From the NCBI GenBank assembly GCA_030077755.1, contig JAQJZZ010000005.1, positions 1,550,001-1,614,000 of the forward strand: a DNA stretch of 64,000 nucleotides, in the 5' to 3' direction. The stretch is from Filosporella fistucella (lineage: Eukaryota; Ascomycota; Leotiomycetes; Helotiales). This document shows positions 45,955 to 59,237 of this stretch, one piece after another. Position 1 is the first letter of the stretch. Every line of letters starts with the position of its first letter. A model generated the notes under the pieces. That model saw only the letters and a program-made list of their open reading frames with translations. It was not told the DNA's origin and did no database searches. The position numbers and the translations under genes are program-made.

Positions 45955-46939
45955 GATTGCTTTCTTCCCTGTATGAAATCTCCGTAGCTATACTTAAGGT
46001 ATATATAGGCCTCGTCCTCGAATTACTACCAGTATCTTGCAGAAAAAAAGAGAGCAAGGAATAAAAAGAGAGCTGAGGTGAGATCCGATAAAGAAGCGAT
46101 GTTGTATGCTTCGCTTCTTGCCCAGGCCGGGGTTACACTATGGAAAAAGAATGTAGGTTGGTTGTTCGTTGTGTTGTGTTGCGTTGCGTTATGTTCCAAT
46201 TGTAAGATATCGTTCCTCAGTGTTTGCCCGTGAGCAAGACAATACCGTACTTAGCTGTCCCTATACCTAAAGAGTGGAAGGTGAAAGGTGAAAGGTGGAA
46301 GTGGAAGGCGGAAGAGGGCAGGAGAGCAGAAAGCTCCACAAAAGCGGGGCTCTGCTGGAGCTCCAATGCACTGAGATTATGCTTGTCAGGTCGATTGGAA
46401 TGTCAAGTTCCGAGCGAAGGCATAAATCATAAACCCAACATATAGAGTACAACAAAACAGAATACCAACTTAGAGAGAGTACCTACTCTTATCTCGTCCT
46501 CTACACCTTTTTCGCACCTTCTTTTCATCACCTTACATCTTCATCAATATTGATCTACCTGTCATATTCTCCCACTCACCTTCTTCTTCTCTTATACCAC
46601 CCGTCTCCCGCCTGTTCCACTAATCTTTCACCAGCTGGAGTTGGCCGTTCAAGCCAACTCAATTATGCATCCACCACCACCACTATCTCCTGCAAGGGTG
46701 ACGACCCCTATCAGTGACGTTCATGTGCAAAGATGCAGCGGGGAAGCACATCTGGCGACATGATTCCCAAAGCAAACTGAAGCTCCCTGGCACTGATGTG
46801 ATACCCTCTGCATCCGCTCTTCCTATTCGTCCTCAGCTCACCAAAGCTCTGCCGTCTGCAAGCAGTTTCCCTCACTCAGAGCGAAATCCCTCAGCGCTTT
46901 GTTTTCTTCCAAACGTTTGTTACCTCCTGGTCGCTCGTT
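45955..46939. promoter_or_regulatory. Divergent promoter region, methyltransferase/P450
   Basis: 985 bp between two start codons on opposite strands. It holds a TTG/GTTGTG-rich stretch at about 46154-46195, a strongly purine-rich tract (GGTGAAA/GGTGGAA units) at about 46270-46325 and a pyrimidine-rich tract at about 46500-46620. No CDS is supported. Such tracts are common in fungal promoters; no binding site is claimed. Confidence 0.4.
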
Positions 46940-48597
46940 ATGGACTTACAACTCGGGATACAAGTGTTGTTACACAGCCTGCTCGTCTCCAAGTTCTCTA
47001 TCCTACTCCTGCCGCTGCTATATTGGTGCACGACTCAATACCTGTCTTATCGCCGGCTTTCGCATATTCCCGGGCCTCGGCTGGCAGCTGTCTCCAATCT
47101 CTGGCTCGTGGGTGCCATATGGCGACAACAGAGCCATCTGGAAGTCTATGAAGTTTCCAAGAAATACGGTGCGTCCCCTTCAAGCTTCAGATGCGTTTGG
47201 GGTTCAAGAAGTATCAGGATGAAGCCTAATCCTTCACAGGTCCACTCGCGCGCATCGGCCCGAACGATCTTCTCAGCACAGATGTAGATCTCATCCATCG
47301 CATGCAAGCTGCCCGCTCTCCCTACATCCGCTCCAATTGGTATCGAGGTTTCCGTCTTGGTCCTGGCATCGATAATGTACTCTCTCAGACAGACGATAAA
47401 TTGCATACAAAGCGTAGAGCCCAATTGACTCCTGGCTTTTCGGGGAAGGAGAACATAAAGTTGGAGACGACTGTCGATGATCATGTAACGAAGTTGGTGG
47501 ATTTGATTAGGAGGAAATATGTTTCCAAGAAAGATGACAGGAAGGTTATGGATCTGGCAGAGAAGATCCAGTAAGTCGTCCATCAAGAGGTATCCTGCTC
47601 TAGCTAACATCTTAGATTCTTCGCCCTCGATACAGTCATGGACATAGCAACTGGTACTCCCTTCGAAGACCTTACCCACGACACAGACAAGTACTCCTAC
47701 CTCCGCAGCACGACTGCCTCTCTCCCAGCAATATCAATGGTCTCCTCAGTTCCCTGGGCCGGTAAGTTTCTACAGAGCCGATTCATCGCTCCTTTGATAT
47801 CACCTACGCCCTCCGAATTTGGGATAGGAAAGGTTGTAGACATAGCCACCAAGACGGTATCTTCAAAAATTGCTACTTTGGATAAAGACACAAAACCAGA
47901 CATGCTATCTTCTTTCCTGCGGCATGGAATCACAGAGAAAGAGGCTGTCTTTGAAAGCATAGTCACCATTTTGGGCGGCTCAGACACCATGTCCATCGCC
48001 TTGCGCGCCGTGCTCCTTTACACTATCACCAACCCCCGAGTCTACCATAAACTACAATCCGAAATCGATACATTAAATTGTACCCACGATGTAGTGACCG
48101 ACGGCGAAGTAAGAGAGGTAGAGTATTTACAAGCAGTCATCAAGGAATCTCTCCGGATATTCCCACCAGGAACAGGTCAAATGCCAAAGGTTGTCCCTAA
48201 AGGAGGTGAGACCATCGCAGGCTATTTCGTCCCAGAAGGCACCAATATAGGCACCAATCCGTGGTTCATTATGCGCTCTCCTGAACATTTCGGATCTGAT
48301 GCAAATGTCTTTCGACCCGAACGTTGGATCGAAGAACCGTCATCCTCATCTTCCCCTCAGCCGCAAAAGAAAGATATGGAATACGTTTGGGAACTCGTCT
48401 GGGGCTACGGCAAATTCAAGTGTCTGGGTCAAAGCATCGCGCTGATGGAGTTGGGCAAGGTACTTTTTGAGCTACTGAGGAATTTTGAGTGGGAGATCGT
48501 GGATCCTTTGAAGCCTTGGACTAACGAGAATGTGGGAATTTGGATCCAGAAGGATTTGAATGTCATTGTCACGGATAGGTTTCCAGAGGGGAGCTGA
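46940..48597 (+). CDS. Cytochrome P450 (pisatin-demethylase-like)
   Basis: Three exons (46940-47168, 47240-47570, 47616-48597) give 513 residues. An N-terminal anchor spans about residues 12-32, followed by YLSYRRLSHIPGPRLAAVS. Seen motifs: I-helix TILGGSDTMS (G-G-S-D-T), ExxR in KESLRIFPP, FRPERW, and the heme loop WGYGKFKCLG with axial Cys456. In that loop the usual Phe is replaced by Trp, as in the fungal pisatin-demethylase/CYP57-like group. The P450 is an ER mono-oxygenase; substrate unknown. It is transcribed away from the methyltransferase gene and the pair may serve one small pathway, but no core synthase is in the window. Confidence 0.9.
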
Positions 48598-49808
48598 TGG
48601 AGTGGATAGTAATCATTGGTGCTTTGAATGGTTTCAAGGCTGTGTTGGAAGGGAGGCTGTATATGAATATGGTTGCGAGGTATCTAAGTCGGTACGTATT
48701 GGGATGGTTGTACATGGACGTCGCATGCATGTAACTAGGATGGCAGCAAATAGGGTCGTACTGGTGAAGGCTGGGATGGAAGGATGCGAGCTAATGAGCT
48801 TACGATGAACGGCGATGTATTCAGATGGAGAGAAGGATATGATCATTGTATATGAAGACGATAAACGGAAATATGAAGTTAATGTACATGTGTTCTTACT
48901 CTCTCGCATCCCTGTTTCGTGAATATTTCAGTGTGGAGTAGATTTTAACACATTTTATCTGTAATGAGAAGGATGACATGAAATGATACTTATATCCTTA
49001 CCCACTGATGTGCCACTGACTTACCCAGCTACAAAGCCAACACCCGGTGGGCAAACAAACAGCTTTCTTCCTAATCCCCTCCTCTCAATAGTAGTTCCTC
49101 TTTATCCCCGGCATCATCCTGATCTTCTCACCTACATGAAGCCGTATATCAAACATCCTGCCTGGCTCAGCTTCAACATGGCTACAGTCCCTCCAATCAG
49201 AAGACGACCCCTTCAGTTATCTCGGATATTTCCTCACTCGAGAAATGGTCGCAATCAGCGCTAATAACAAAAACAGATGCAACTGCGGCCGGTCCCTCCC
49301 AGACACCCGGCTATTGGCTATATGCAGTCGCCTGCATCCGCGACACCTGCATGATCTGGTAGTGAGTGGCTGGTCAGCTGATCACACCCCCTCTTGGGCC
49401 ACCTGATCTCCGGTCTCAGGTTGCTCTGTACCACCGAATCACTCGTAATCTGAGACAGAATGATAGAAATATAAACATGACGTGTGATCATGGAAAATTG
49501 GTGAGGCATTATAGCTTTGATCGCTCCGGATTAAGCCATGTGCGGCGCGGATTGCACGTGTTCGCACTGCTCCAACCTATTAATAGGGGAAGATACGCGC
49601 TTCGAAACGCGGAAACGGCCCGGCCCATCATTCCCAACCTCTCATTTAAGAGGCAGCATCCCCGCGAGCAGGTCCGAGGCCAGTATTGTTGTTTGCCTTG
49701 TTCTCTTGCTTGTATCTTTAAGTTGGTCGGCATAGACCATCCTCAGGGTCAATCATCGGTCACTTATCTATTGACGCCAGAGTAACCTCTACGTACGCTT
49801 CTTTCACG
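48598..49808. other. Intergenic, nothing recognised
   Basis: About 1.2 kb. Open frames at 49366-49785 (plus) and 49318-49733 (minus) overlap each other and lack features. Confidence 0.5.
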
Positions 49809-50862
49809 ATGCAGAACTCGATTGCCTTTCTGCTTTCCACAGAAAGCGATCCGCTGGTTGCACCTTATCGAAGCGCTGAGTTTTGGCGCCCCGATGTCCA
49901 ATCGCAGGTTCCTTCCGAGAGGGGGTCCGATTCGAGGCCACTTGAATTAAAATCGCCCAAGACGAAGCCACTGAAGAGAACGTTTCACCCATTCCTTGGG
50001 TTGCCGCAAGAATTGCGGGAGATCATTGTAATCAAGCCCCTTTAGAACCCAGTTTTCTGATCTGGTCGTTCTTTGTCCTCTTCGGGGCGCAGGCCCATGA
50101 ATGATTCCTCAGAATAGGAAATGATCTTGCAGATATGCTAACTTCTTGAAGTGGAAGGCTGCTCTACCAGGTCCACGGATTGTGAACCTGGAGATCGAAC
50201 ATGGAGCGGGCCCTCGACTGGTCAGAATATCCTTTCCAGGGACTTCCCTTGTTGCTGGCGGGTATAGTGGTCGCGTGAATGAGGCCATTTCTACCCCTCG
50301 GCCAACCGGTCTCTTGTACGCCTGTCGAGAATCTCGTTCGGTAGCCTTGAAATCATATGACCGTTGCTTCTCATTTAAGTCGTTTCCTCGAGCACTGACG
50401 ACAACGGACGATGGAAGTCCAATTTCTGAAGATGAAATCGAGTCTCCAGGAGTATTTTTCCAACCCGCATTGGATACTGTCTACATCCCACATCACACAG
50501 GAAGGTGTGGAATGACGGAGCTGCTTCAAGATACAACCTATCAAGAGTTGAGAATTGGGCCCATCAAATCCATTGCAATGCATGCAGAATTTCTATTGAA
50601 AGAAATTACCTGGGGATGCTGCTTTCAAAATCGCTCATGGGTGTTGCCTGATCCCACGAAACCGACCAAATTTACGGAAGGTGGCCCACCATGGCTGGAA
50701 GGAATTGAGCAATTGATTGTGATTGCCGAGTTTCATCAGAGCAACACGAAGGTAGTCATTGAAGATAGGCTTCGGATTTCGTCGGTTTTAAGTCGGTTAC
50801 CGGAGGTTGACGTGTATTCTTTGGCTGACTTCAGGTCTTTGCCTCGCTGGAAGTCGATTTGA
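49809..50862 (+). CDS. 2EXR-domain protein
   Basis: Two exons (49809-50027, 50152-50862), joined at an intron with a GCTAAC branch site, give 309 residues. The junction creates FHPFLGLPQELREII-WKAALPGPRI, the hallmark of the fungal 2EXR domain, followed by TGLLYACRESRSVALKSY, its second conserved element. This domain is abundant and expanded in plant-associated and saprotrophic ascomycetes; it resembles an F-box-like N terminus but its function is not established. The remainder (LDTVYIPHHTG, EGIEQLIVIAEF) matches the usual C-terminal half. No membrane segment or signal peptide. Confidence 0.85.
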
Positions 50863-52759
50863 CAACGAGCGGAAGCTTCCTTCACATGCCATGTCAATTC
50901 CGACGATTGGTGAAGCCGACACATTGCCTAGTCGGTGGTGCTGGGCGTTTCTCGTTGAGTGTAACGTAGAATCTGGCGAAAAGTCCCAACGTTTTGAGGA
51001 GACAGCAAGCGTCATCAAGTCTCCCCAGAGAGATGGTAGGATTGAAGCGTAGCGGAGCAAGGCTGGTGATTGGAATATTCGAGCCTATGACACCGAGCTC
51101 AGAGCTCTTTCGTCGGAATGAAGTAGATCTTTTGCCCGCGGTTATGAGGTGGAAGATTGATGGGGCCAGCGATTTGACTGTTTTTCAACCACTCAAATCC
51201 CGTCAAGATAGTCTAGCATCCATGGACAAGGGCTACTGGACGCTGCGTATAAGTGAAAAATCTGTGTGGAGCTTTTAGTACAGCGCCTCCGATGGTTGTC
51301 CGGCGACCGAACACAGAACGCCGCCGTTCACCTCACCGCTTCTATTGAAAGGACGTCACCTTCCAGCAATCTTTGCTAGAACGTCAAACTTCAACCTGGT
51401 TGGAGCAGAAACGGCGAAGCTGGTTCTTGATCTGAGGGGTGCCAAGAAGGACAAGAGTTGATTCAGGTGCGATGTCATAACACAATTGAGTGTCATCCGG
51501 TGCTATTCGGCTGCTTGGCTATGAGTTTCATATGCTGTGCAGCTATCGTTCTTGGGTTAATTTCTAAGCAAAAATGAGAAAGAATGGAAGTCGTTGAGTG
51601 ATTTCATCGGCATTGAAAGTGACATGCTATGTTATCCTGTTGATTTAAGTTGAATAAATTCAAATGCGTGTTGCAAGCTGCGTATCGAACGTACCTTATC
51701 TAGGTATGGGAGATGGATAAACAGGAAAGGAAGAGGGTTTGGGACGGGACGGGATGGGACCTGCAAGTCGAGTCCGCTGTGGCCTAAGCGAACAGTCATG
51801 TGATTAATAGAGTTTGTTTCACGGCTCCAGGATTCAAGACAGGCACAAACTACAGAATTACAATCTTCCTCGATTTAAAAAAACGCTGGAGCTTTGTACC
51901 ACAACATAAAGTCTCCTTGCTCTATGCTACGTATAATCTTGTGAGGGCAAAGTTTCGCTCACATCTCGCACGTGATCCACCCAAGCCTAGGTACTCTTCT
52001 AGCTAAATCTGTTGACCCAAGGTAAGAACCCTTGGAAACGGTTCAGGAAAGCATGTGCAAGTTCGTCGGTCGGTATCTGAATTCAAAGGCATTCTCTGGG
52101 CCTTTTTTGAGCTCGTCACTCATTGCAGAATGAGCGAGGAGATCCTGTTCTGGCGGTCTTTTGATGGAGAATTATCCAATCCTCGGATCAACAACTGTCA
52201 CCAAATCGCCCGGCATACAAATACCGCCGAGTCTAATGCACCACAAGAAAGCAAACTATCTAAGCTTCAACATCTCACCATGTAACCCCGCCAAAATCTA
52301 CATTTCGGCGTTAAGAAGTTAACTTGAACACTCAGCTCTATGCGGGGACCCCAGCCAATTTAAAAACCCCAAGTCTCTTCACGCCGAGACCCCCTGAATT
52401 AGCCCCAATGCGGCTGGTGATAGATTTAGGGAATGTCACCCCTCGAACTAGACTTCCATCATACAATGCAGAAAGTAATTACCATTTCAGCCAGCCACGA
52501 TGCACAAGTGTACTTACCCACATACATTTCGGACAGTTGCACTGTTGATCTGTGGAGCGTGCGTTCGGGAAGGGAGCGGGTGGCACTTTCTTTTTTCTCG
52601 ATATTCTACATCAGGGACTTATATTGAATGTGGCTACCTACCAAATTGTGTCTCTTTTTTAACGGTCTTGAATTATTGAGACCCTCCGCTTCTGATTTCT
52701 CTTCAACTCATTTGGTTTTTCTCCTTCTGCTGCTTCTTACTCAATCCCTCATCCTCGAG
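50863..52759. other. Intergenic, about 1.9 kb, nothing recognised
   Basis: Short open frames only. A GGGAC-repeat patch lies near 51741-51760. The region may contain the long promoter of the GH55 gene. Confidence 0.5.
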
Positions 52760-55458
52760 ATGAAGTTCTTTCATTTTGTTTCTCCCCTCCTGGGGATTAT
52801 CCCCCAGGTCGCTGGTGTCGTCAGCGTAGTTCCCCAGGTCTCGTCCGTAGTGTCCTCTATGACATCTTCGTGTTCTGCAGCTGTGGCTTATGAAGGTCCC
52901 ACTGGCAGTGCATCAAGTGTCTTGAAAACATCCTCAACATCCAAAGCCGTGCCAGCAGCGACTTCTGCTGCAGCTCCCTACTGGTTGGAACAAATCAAAC
53001 ATCAAGGAATCTCCGCGTTTAACTCAAATCCCTCTACCTACCAAGTATTTCGAAATGTGAAGGACTTCGGGGCAAAAGGTACGTATATGTTGTTGGCAAA
53101 AGATTGTGATGTTCTAATAATGTATAGGTGATGGAATTACCGACGACACTGCAGCGATTCAGAGCGCCATGAGTTTTGGTGGACGATGTGCGCCAGGTGT
53201 CTGTCAATCAACAACCACGACTCCCGCCATTGTCTATTTCCCCGCCGGTACATACCTGATCTCGTCCTCAATAATTGATTACTACTATACACAAATGATT
53301 GGAAACCCAAATAGCATGCCAGTATTGAAAGCTACTCCAAATTTCAACGGTTTTGGTCTCATCGATGGTGATCAATATCAAGCAGGTGGAGTGCTGGGAT
53401 TCGGGGCTACAAATGTTTTCTGGCGCCAAATTCGGAACATCATTTTTGATCTTACTGGAATTCCTGCCAGCAGTTCTGCAACCGGAATCCATTGGCCTAG
53501 CTCGCAAGCCACCAGTATTCAAAATTGTGTCTTCAAGATGAGTGATTTGGCTGGGACACAACATCAGGGTTTATTCATTGAAGGAGGTCAGTGCTTTCTC
53601 ACTTCGTTGAGACTCATTCAATCCACTAGAATTATGCTGACCCTCACAAGGTTCTGGTGGTCTCATGAACGATCTGGTCTTCTATGGTGGACTCAATGGT
53701 GTTGTTTTTGGCAACCAACAATACACAACTCGAAATCTTACATTCTATAATGCTGTCACAGCTATCAATCAGATTTGGGATTGGGGCTGGACTTACCAGG
53801 TGGGTGTCCTGTGTTTCTTGCCGTGATTTCAACTGATATTATTCTAGGGACTGAGCGTCAACAATTGCACCACCGGCTTGAACATGGCTGGTGGTGGAAG
53901 AACAGGTCAGAGTGTGGGGTCCGTTACTATGCTTGACAGCACATTTACGAACACCAAAGTCGCAATCATCACTGCACACGATTCAACGTCGCAGCCACCA
54001 ACAGCTGGAGGTCTTATATTGGAGAAGGTGACCTTGACAAACACCCCGATTGCTATTCAGAACCCTTCAGGCACAGTCCTCTCCGGCGGAACTACCACAA
54101 TTGGAGGGTGGGGCGAAGGCCACTCTTATACTCCAACTGGGCCTGTCAATTTTCAGAGAGCCTTCACTCCTTTCAGTAGACCACAATCTCTTACAATAAA
54201 GACCCTCTACTACGCTCGCTCGAAACCTCAGTACCAAGCCTTATCTGTCACCCAATTCGTCAGCGTGCGTTCTGCGGGAGCCAAAGGAGATGGAGTGACA
54301 GATGATACAGCTGCTATAAACGCAGTGATTAAATCAACCGCCGGAACTGGAAAGATTGTATTCTTTGATTCGGGAACCTATAAAGTTACCTCAACTATCA
54401 CCATCCCTCCCGGCTCTAAGATTGTAGGAGAGTCGTATCCAATAATTATGGGATCTGGATCATTCTTCTCCAGCATTACAGCCCCTCAACCTGTCGTGGT
54501 AGTTGGCGCTGCTGGTCAGTCCGGGAATGTTGAATGGTCGGATATGGTTGTTTCGACTCAAGGCGCAACAGCAGGTGCAATTCTGATTCAATGGAACCTT
54601 TCCTCTCCTGAAGGAACGCCCTCAGGAATGTGGGACGTTCACACTCGCATCGGAGGTTTCGCTGGATCAAACTTGCTACTAGCTCAATGCCCTACAACTC
54701 CAAACTCGGCAGCTGTCAACCCAAATTGCATTGCAGCTTTCATGAGCATGTATATCGCTCCATCTGCATCCGGATTGTACATGGAGAATACATGGTTCTG
54801 GACTGCTGACCATGATATGGAGGATGCAAACGTAACTCAGATCACAGTATATAGCGGAAGAGGGTTATACTGTGCGTCCACTGTCGGAACTATCTGGATG
54901 GTAGGAACCAGTGTTGAACATCATGATTTATACCAATACCAATTTGCAAACACAAAAAATATCTTCGCTGGACAAATTCAAACGGAGACTGCATATTGGC
55001 AACCGAATCCAAAAGCCGGCACGGTCTTCCCGGTTGTCGAAGGCTGGAACGACCCCAATTTCGCTACTAGCTGCGTGGGTGTTAGTGGCAATTGTGCGGA
55101 TGGGTGGGGTCTGAGAGTCGTAAACAGTCAGAGTATCCTGATTTATGGTGCTGGACTTTACAGTTTCTTCAACAACTACAGTGTCGGTAAGTACTTGATG
55201 ATTTTTCCGCTATGTAATAAGCGTGTGCTAACTGGAACAGCCTGCTCCAACGCAGTCACACCCCCAGGCGGTAATGGTGCCTCATGCCAAACCAACATCT
55301 TCAGTATCGAGGGCACAAAGACTAAGAACATCAACGTCTACAATCTAAACACCATCGGCAGTACTCAGATGGTCACGAGGGATGGCAAGGGATTAGCAAA
55401 TTATGCGGATAATGTGAATGTATATCCGGATTCTATTGCGTTGTTCAAGAGCAACTAG
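52760..55458 (+). CDS. GH55 exo-beta-1,3-glucanase (secreted)
   Basis: Five exons (52760-53078, 53128-53586, 53651-53799, 53848-55186, 55241-55458) total 827 residues. The signal peptide is MKFFHFVSPLLGIIPQVAGV, followed by a Ser/Ala/Thr-rich linker. Two pectate-lyase-superfamily right-handed beta-helix halves then follow, each opened by the same motif: VKDFGAKGDGITDDTAAIQ and RSAGAKGDGVTDDTAAIN. This duplicated layout is diagnostic of GH55. Other family landmarks are PAIVYFPAGTYLISSS, IFDLTGIP, GIHWPSSQATSIQN, WTADHDMED and GAGLYSFFNNY. The enzyme releases glucose from beta-1,3-glucans (fungal walls, callose) outside the cell. All introns are phase-consistent and the gene looks intact. Confidence 0.95.
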
Positions 55459-55836
55459 AGTAGGGCACCAAAAGTTATACTGTCATGTATAAGATTCAAG
55501 GGAGAAACATACATAATTTTGGGGGAGATAGAGAGTGGTGGCAACATTTGGAAGGGTGATCACGCTTATTTACTAGAACTTTGAAGCGATTATCCAACTT
55601 TTACCCAACTACTCAAGATGGGCATACAATAATATCATGTCACCAAAGCAGAAGTCTCATTTTTAAATCAATGAGGAAATCAAACGGGTTTATTATAACC
55701 TCGAGTTAATGTACCTCACAGCCAGCGTCAAACTTCAACCAAAGAGGACATGGAAAACGCCCACAATTAAAAGTTCCCACGTGGCCTTCTCAATCTGTTC
55801 CCTCTCGTCCTCTTGCCCTCCCTCTTTTTCCATCAT
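55459..55836. other. Convergent 3' region
   Basis: 3' ends of the GH55 and epoxide hydrolase genes. No feature seen. Confidence 0.55.
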
Positions 55837-57409
55837 CTAATATCCACTCTTTCCCTCCACCACCCCTTCAGTCCCACCACCCTTCCCAAACATCTCTCTT
55901 AATCCAGCTACCACATCATCCGGCCTCTCCCAACCTGCGAAGTGACCTCCCTTGTCAAAACTCTTACTCCACACCACCGGGCCCAAGGTACCCCACCAAG
56001 CTTCTGTAGACGAATTAATTCATGCTCACCAATAGCAAACGAGAGATGAGGAGTGAGCAGCCTAGAAGCTGCCCCCTCTACATCCAGGAACAAAAGAAAG
56101 GGGGGAATATAACATACTAGGTGCATTACTGATCTCCACCGGGAAATCCGCAATCCCAAGCGGTACATCAATATAACTCTGCACAACAGGAACCGTAATC
56201 TCCTGTCCATGCAAAGCCTCATAGTAATGATAAGAAGCAGCTTCGGGTCCGGCCTCGGAGAAGTAATATATCGATACCCAAGTCAGGATCTCATCTGGTG
56301 TCCAGGGGTAGGCGTCAGACCAGATGGTGAGTTTCTCGTAGATCCAGGCTAGAAATGCGACGGGGGAGTCGGAGTGAGAGAATCCTATTGTTGCGGGCTG
56401 GTGGGGTTAGCATTTAGCCATTATTTGGGTGAAGGACGGGGAGGGAAATACCTTTGTTCCTTGGATAGCTAAATATCCTCTTCCGTCTCCAGCCCACCAT
56501 TCTTGAGCTCTGCCTAGAGCTGCTTTTTCACGTGCAGAGTATTCTGGTTCAGGGTTGGACTCGGTCCATTTAGGAGGGGAAGCGAATGCCCAGTTGACCA
56601 GTGTGCCTTTGACGTGTTTGGGGTAGAGATATGCTAGTGCTCTTGTGACTGTATGCTATCAGTATCTTCCCCTCGCCGTGTTGGAGGAAAGTGGTTTACT
56701 CAAGAATCCCCAATCGCCTCCTTGGGTTACTGGTCTCCTTTTAGCATGCCATAAAGATAAAGGAGGAAGGAGAAAAACATACCATATTGATCATATCCCA
56801 GTTTCAACATCAATTTATGACATGTCTCCGCATACTGCTTGATCTCGAATCCTTGCTATTTCCCATTAATATTATCATGTACCCTTTCTCCCATTCCCAG
56901 AAACACTCACCTTCTTAACACCTTCACTAAAAGCATAATTTGGCAAACTAGGCGCCACGACCACAAAACCGGGATGTCCATCTCCCCCCTTGAGCGCAGG
57001 AAGCATCTTCGTGACTTCTAGGATCGAGCCCGGCCAACCGTGGACGAACAGGAGGGGAATAGCATTAGGATTATCGTTTTTCTGGTGCAGGAACCTGATT
57101 TTCAAGTCGTCGAACCCGTCAACTGAGATGGTGGTTTGGAAATGAGGGAGTTCATTCAAAGTACGTTCTTGAGCGCGCCAGTCGTACTTGGTGAGCCAGT
57201 GGGAGACTAGAGACTTGATGTCTTTGCTGGAGGGTGTTAGTGGCATGGTTAGATAATGAAACAGAGGAGGGAACTTACACTGGAACACCATATTTCCAAT
57301 CTACGTTTTCGAGCTCATGTTTTGGGAAGTCAGCTAATTCGAGCTTCTTCTTCAAGCGTTGGAGCTTCTCGTCCGGGACGTGGACGGTGTATGGTTCAAT
57401 GGATGACAT
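55837..57409 (-). CDS. Epoxide hydrolase (EHN + alpha/beta hydrolase)
   Basis: Seven exons (57409-57279, 57226-56911, 56855-56783, 56729-56700, 56648-56452, 56397-56118, 56003-55837) give 397 residues, normal for microsomal-type fungal epoxide hydrolases. The N-terminal EHN region is [20 protein letters not shown]...[10 protein letters not shown]. The hydrolase core has [10 protein letters not shown] (HGWP oxyanion loop), then TQGGDWG with the nucleophilic Asp, and [11 protein letters not shown] with the catalytic His near the C terminus. The enzyme opens epoxides to diols by a covalent ester intermediate. The tiny 30-nt exon 4 (GGDWGFL) carries the nucleophile; a prediction that skips it would look inactive. 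Neighbours suggest no pathway. Confidence 0.9.
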
Positions 57410-58378
57410 GTTGATGTTTTCGTTTTCTCAAATTTGAAGACAATATGTCATTAGAAGGAAGAGAGAAAGTATGAAGAGAGGATCATAGGAGAAAGAACAA
57501 CTTATAAGTGAAATCAATGCAGGGACCCAGGAAGTGAATTAACAAGACAGCAGAAATTGCCCCGCAACTAGTGGGTGTACAAGTACAAGTACCTGGTGCA
57601 CCTTACCCCGCCGCATTATACTCGATTAGTGCATCTAGATCCCGAGGCTGATGCTTGAATCTGCGAGATTTCGGCTTTCTGAGTACACAATTGCGAATCT
57701 TCTAATACAGTATTGGTTGTTGTCTTTTCAGCTCCTTGCACTTGCAAAGTAAAGTTTACGGCCGCATATCATCCCGACACGTCACAGCGGGAGCTTCGGA
57801 CCAAAACTCATGAGATATCACCACCTTGGATTCGTCAAATGCTTCCTCACTTATATTCTCTTGCATTACAAACAAATACCCTTGGATCTCCGTCCATCTA
57901 CCACGTAACCTCAATCCCATTCGCCTCGGTGCATCTGCTCCGTATGTCGAAGCTCGCAAAGTAACATTCCCTTGATACGTCAAATTGTGATATCCAGACG
58001 TTCCCATCCTAGATCTCGTTCAAGCTATGTGCAGAAGTGAAGATATTCAACTCGTAAAACAGAATCAGAAGGGGGAAAAGTCGAATATGCTAAACGCCGG
58101 GATCGTAAAAGAAAATCGAGATCGATCCGTCTCTCTATAAATGAGTCGTAAGAAAGGAAGGGTAGTCGAAGGTAGGAGATTGCTAGGTTCAAGCGTTGTC
58201 GTGTCGATATAACAGAGTCTTTCTCTTTTGTCTCGGTCACCAGTTCGTCCCATGCACCCGCCCCCACGCTCAAATCCACAGAACAAAAGAAATATGTACC
58301 ATGTACTAGGTGCACCAAATGACGCTCATTAAACCACCAACGCCGGCTACCAGACCAGAAGATCTTCCATCTGAACCC
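57410..58378. other. Intergenic, nothing recognised
   Basis: 5' region of the epoxide hydrolase and 3' region of the Rho3 gene. Short open frames only. Confidence 0.5.
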
Positions 58379-59237
58379 CTACATGATAGAACATTTCGAT
58401 TCGTCTTTTCCTCCATTTGGCTTAACACTCAACGCTACTCTTGCCGCCTCGGTGAACGCCTCGTTGACTCCCCGGTTTCGCATGGCGGAACATTCCAGGT
58501 ATCTAAGTGCGTTGATTCTCCTGGCAACCTCAAGACCTTGAGCGTAATTAATCATTTCTTTCTTCTCGCGTTGTTGACCGCCTTCCTCAGTCTCCTCGTC
58601 GGCGCTTTGTTCCCGCAGATCGCACTTCAAAGCAACGAGTACAAGCTTCACCCCCTGGCAGTTTTCGGCGATCTCTCCTACCCACTTCGATTCGACGTTC
58701 TCGAGGGAATCTTTGCTGTCGACTGAAAAGCAAAGCATAATGGCATGGGTATCATCGTAGGAGAGAGATCGCAGACGGTCGAATTCTTCTTGCCCAGCAG
58801 TATCCCATAGTGAAAGCTCGATGTGAACATTATCGACGAAGATATCTGCCACGAGTTAGTCTCCAGTCGGATGGAGTGCAAACAATATGGTGAAAGATTT
58901 GGCGCATACCGTGGACATAATTCTCAAAAACTGTAGGTTCGTAAACTGTTGGGAAGTACCTAGCGGATTATCAGTGGAGTCGCTCATGCTCAGCTGAATA
59001 TCAAACATACCCTCTTGTGAATACATTTAGCAGACTGGTTTTCCCACAGGCACCATCGCCCCTTTTAAGATGTTAGTGAATTGATATAAAGCGACAGCCG
59101 GTCCCCAATTCCATATGTGCTCCTGCAGGTAGCCACCAGCTGATGATGGCTTACCAGTGCCTCCAACGTCCTGGGATAACCTACAGAAGGACCAGCTTTC
59201 GCTGAGTTGTTTTATTTCCTCCAAGTCCACACGGCAT
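58379..59237 (-). CDS. rho3: Rho-family small GTPase Rho3
   Basis: Four exons (59237-59185, 59061-59011, 58959-58910, 58845-58379) give 206 residues. G1 is GDGACGKTS (19-27), effector loop YFPTVYEPTVFENYVHDIFV, G3 LWDTAGQEEFDRLR (DTAGQ at 66-70), G4 ALKCDL and G5 ECSAM. The rho-specific insert is present, and the protein ends in the CAAX box CSIM for prenylation. The effector loop and FTRGYFPTVYEP sequence match Rho3 better than Rho1, Rho2, Rho4 or Cdc42. Rho3 controls polarised exocytosis and hyphal tip growth at the plasma membrane. The 123-nt first intron falls just before the P-loop. This is a core gene and a good anchor for synteny. Confidence 0.93.

Noticed and set aside
46154..46325. 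GT-rich and purine-rich tracts as possible tandem repeats
   Set aside because: The units are imperfect and short; they look like ordinary low-complexity promoter sequence.
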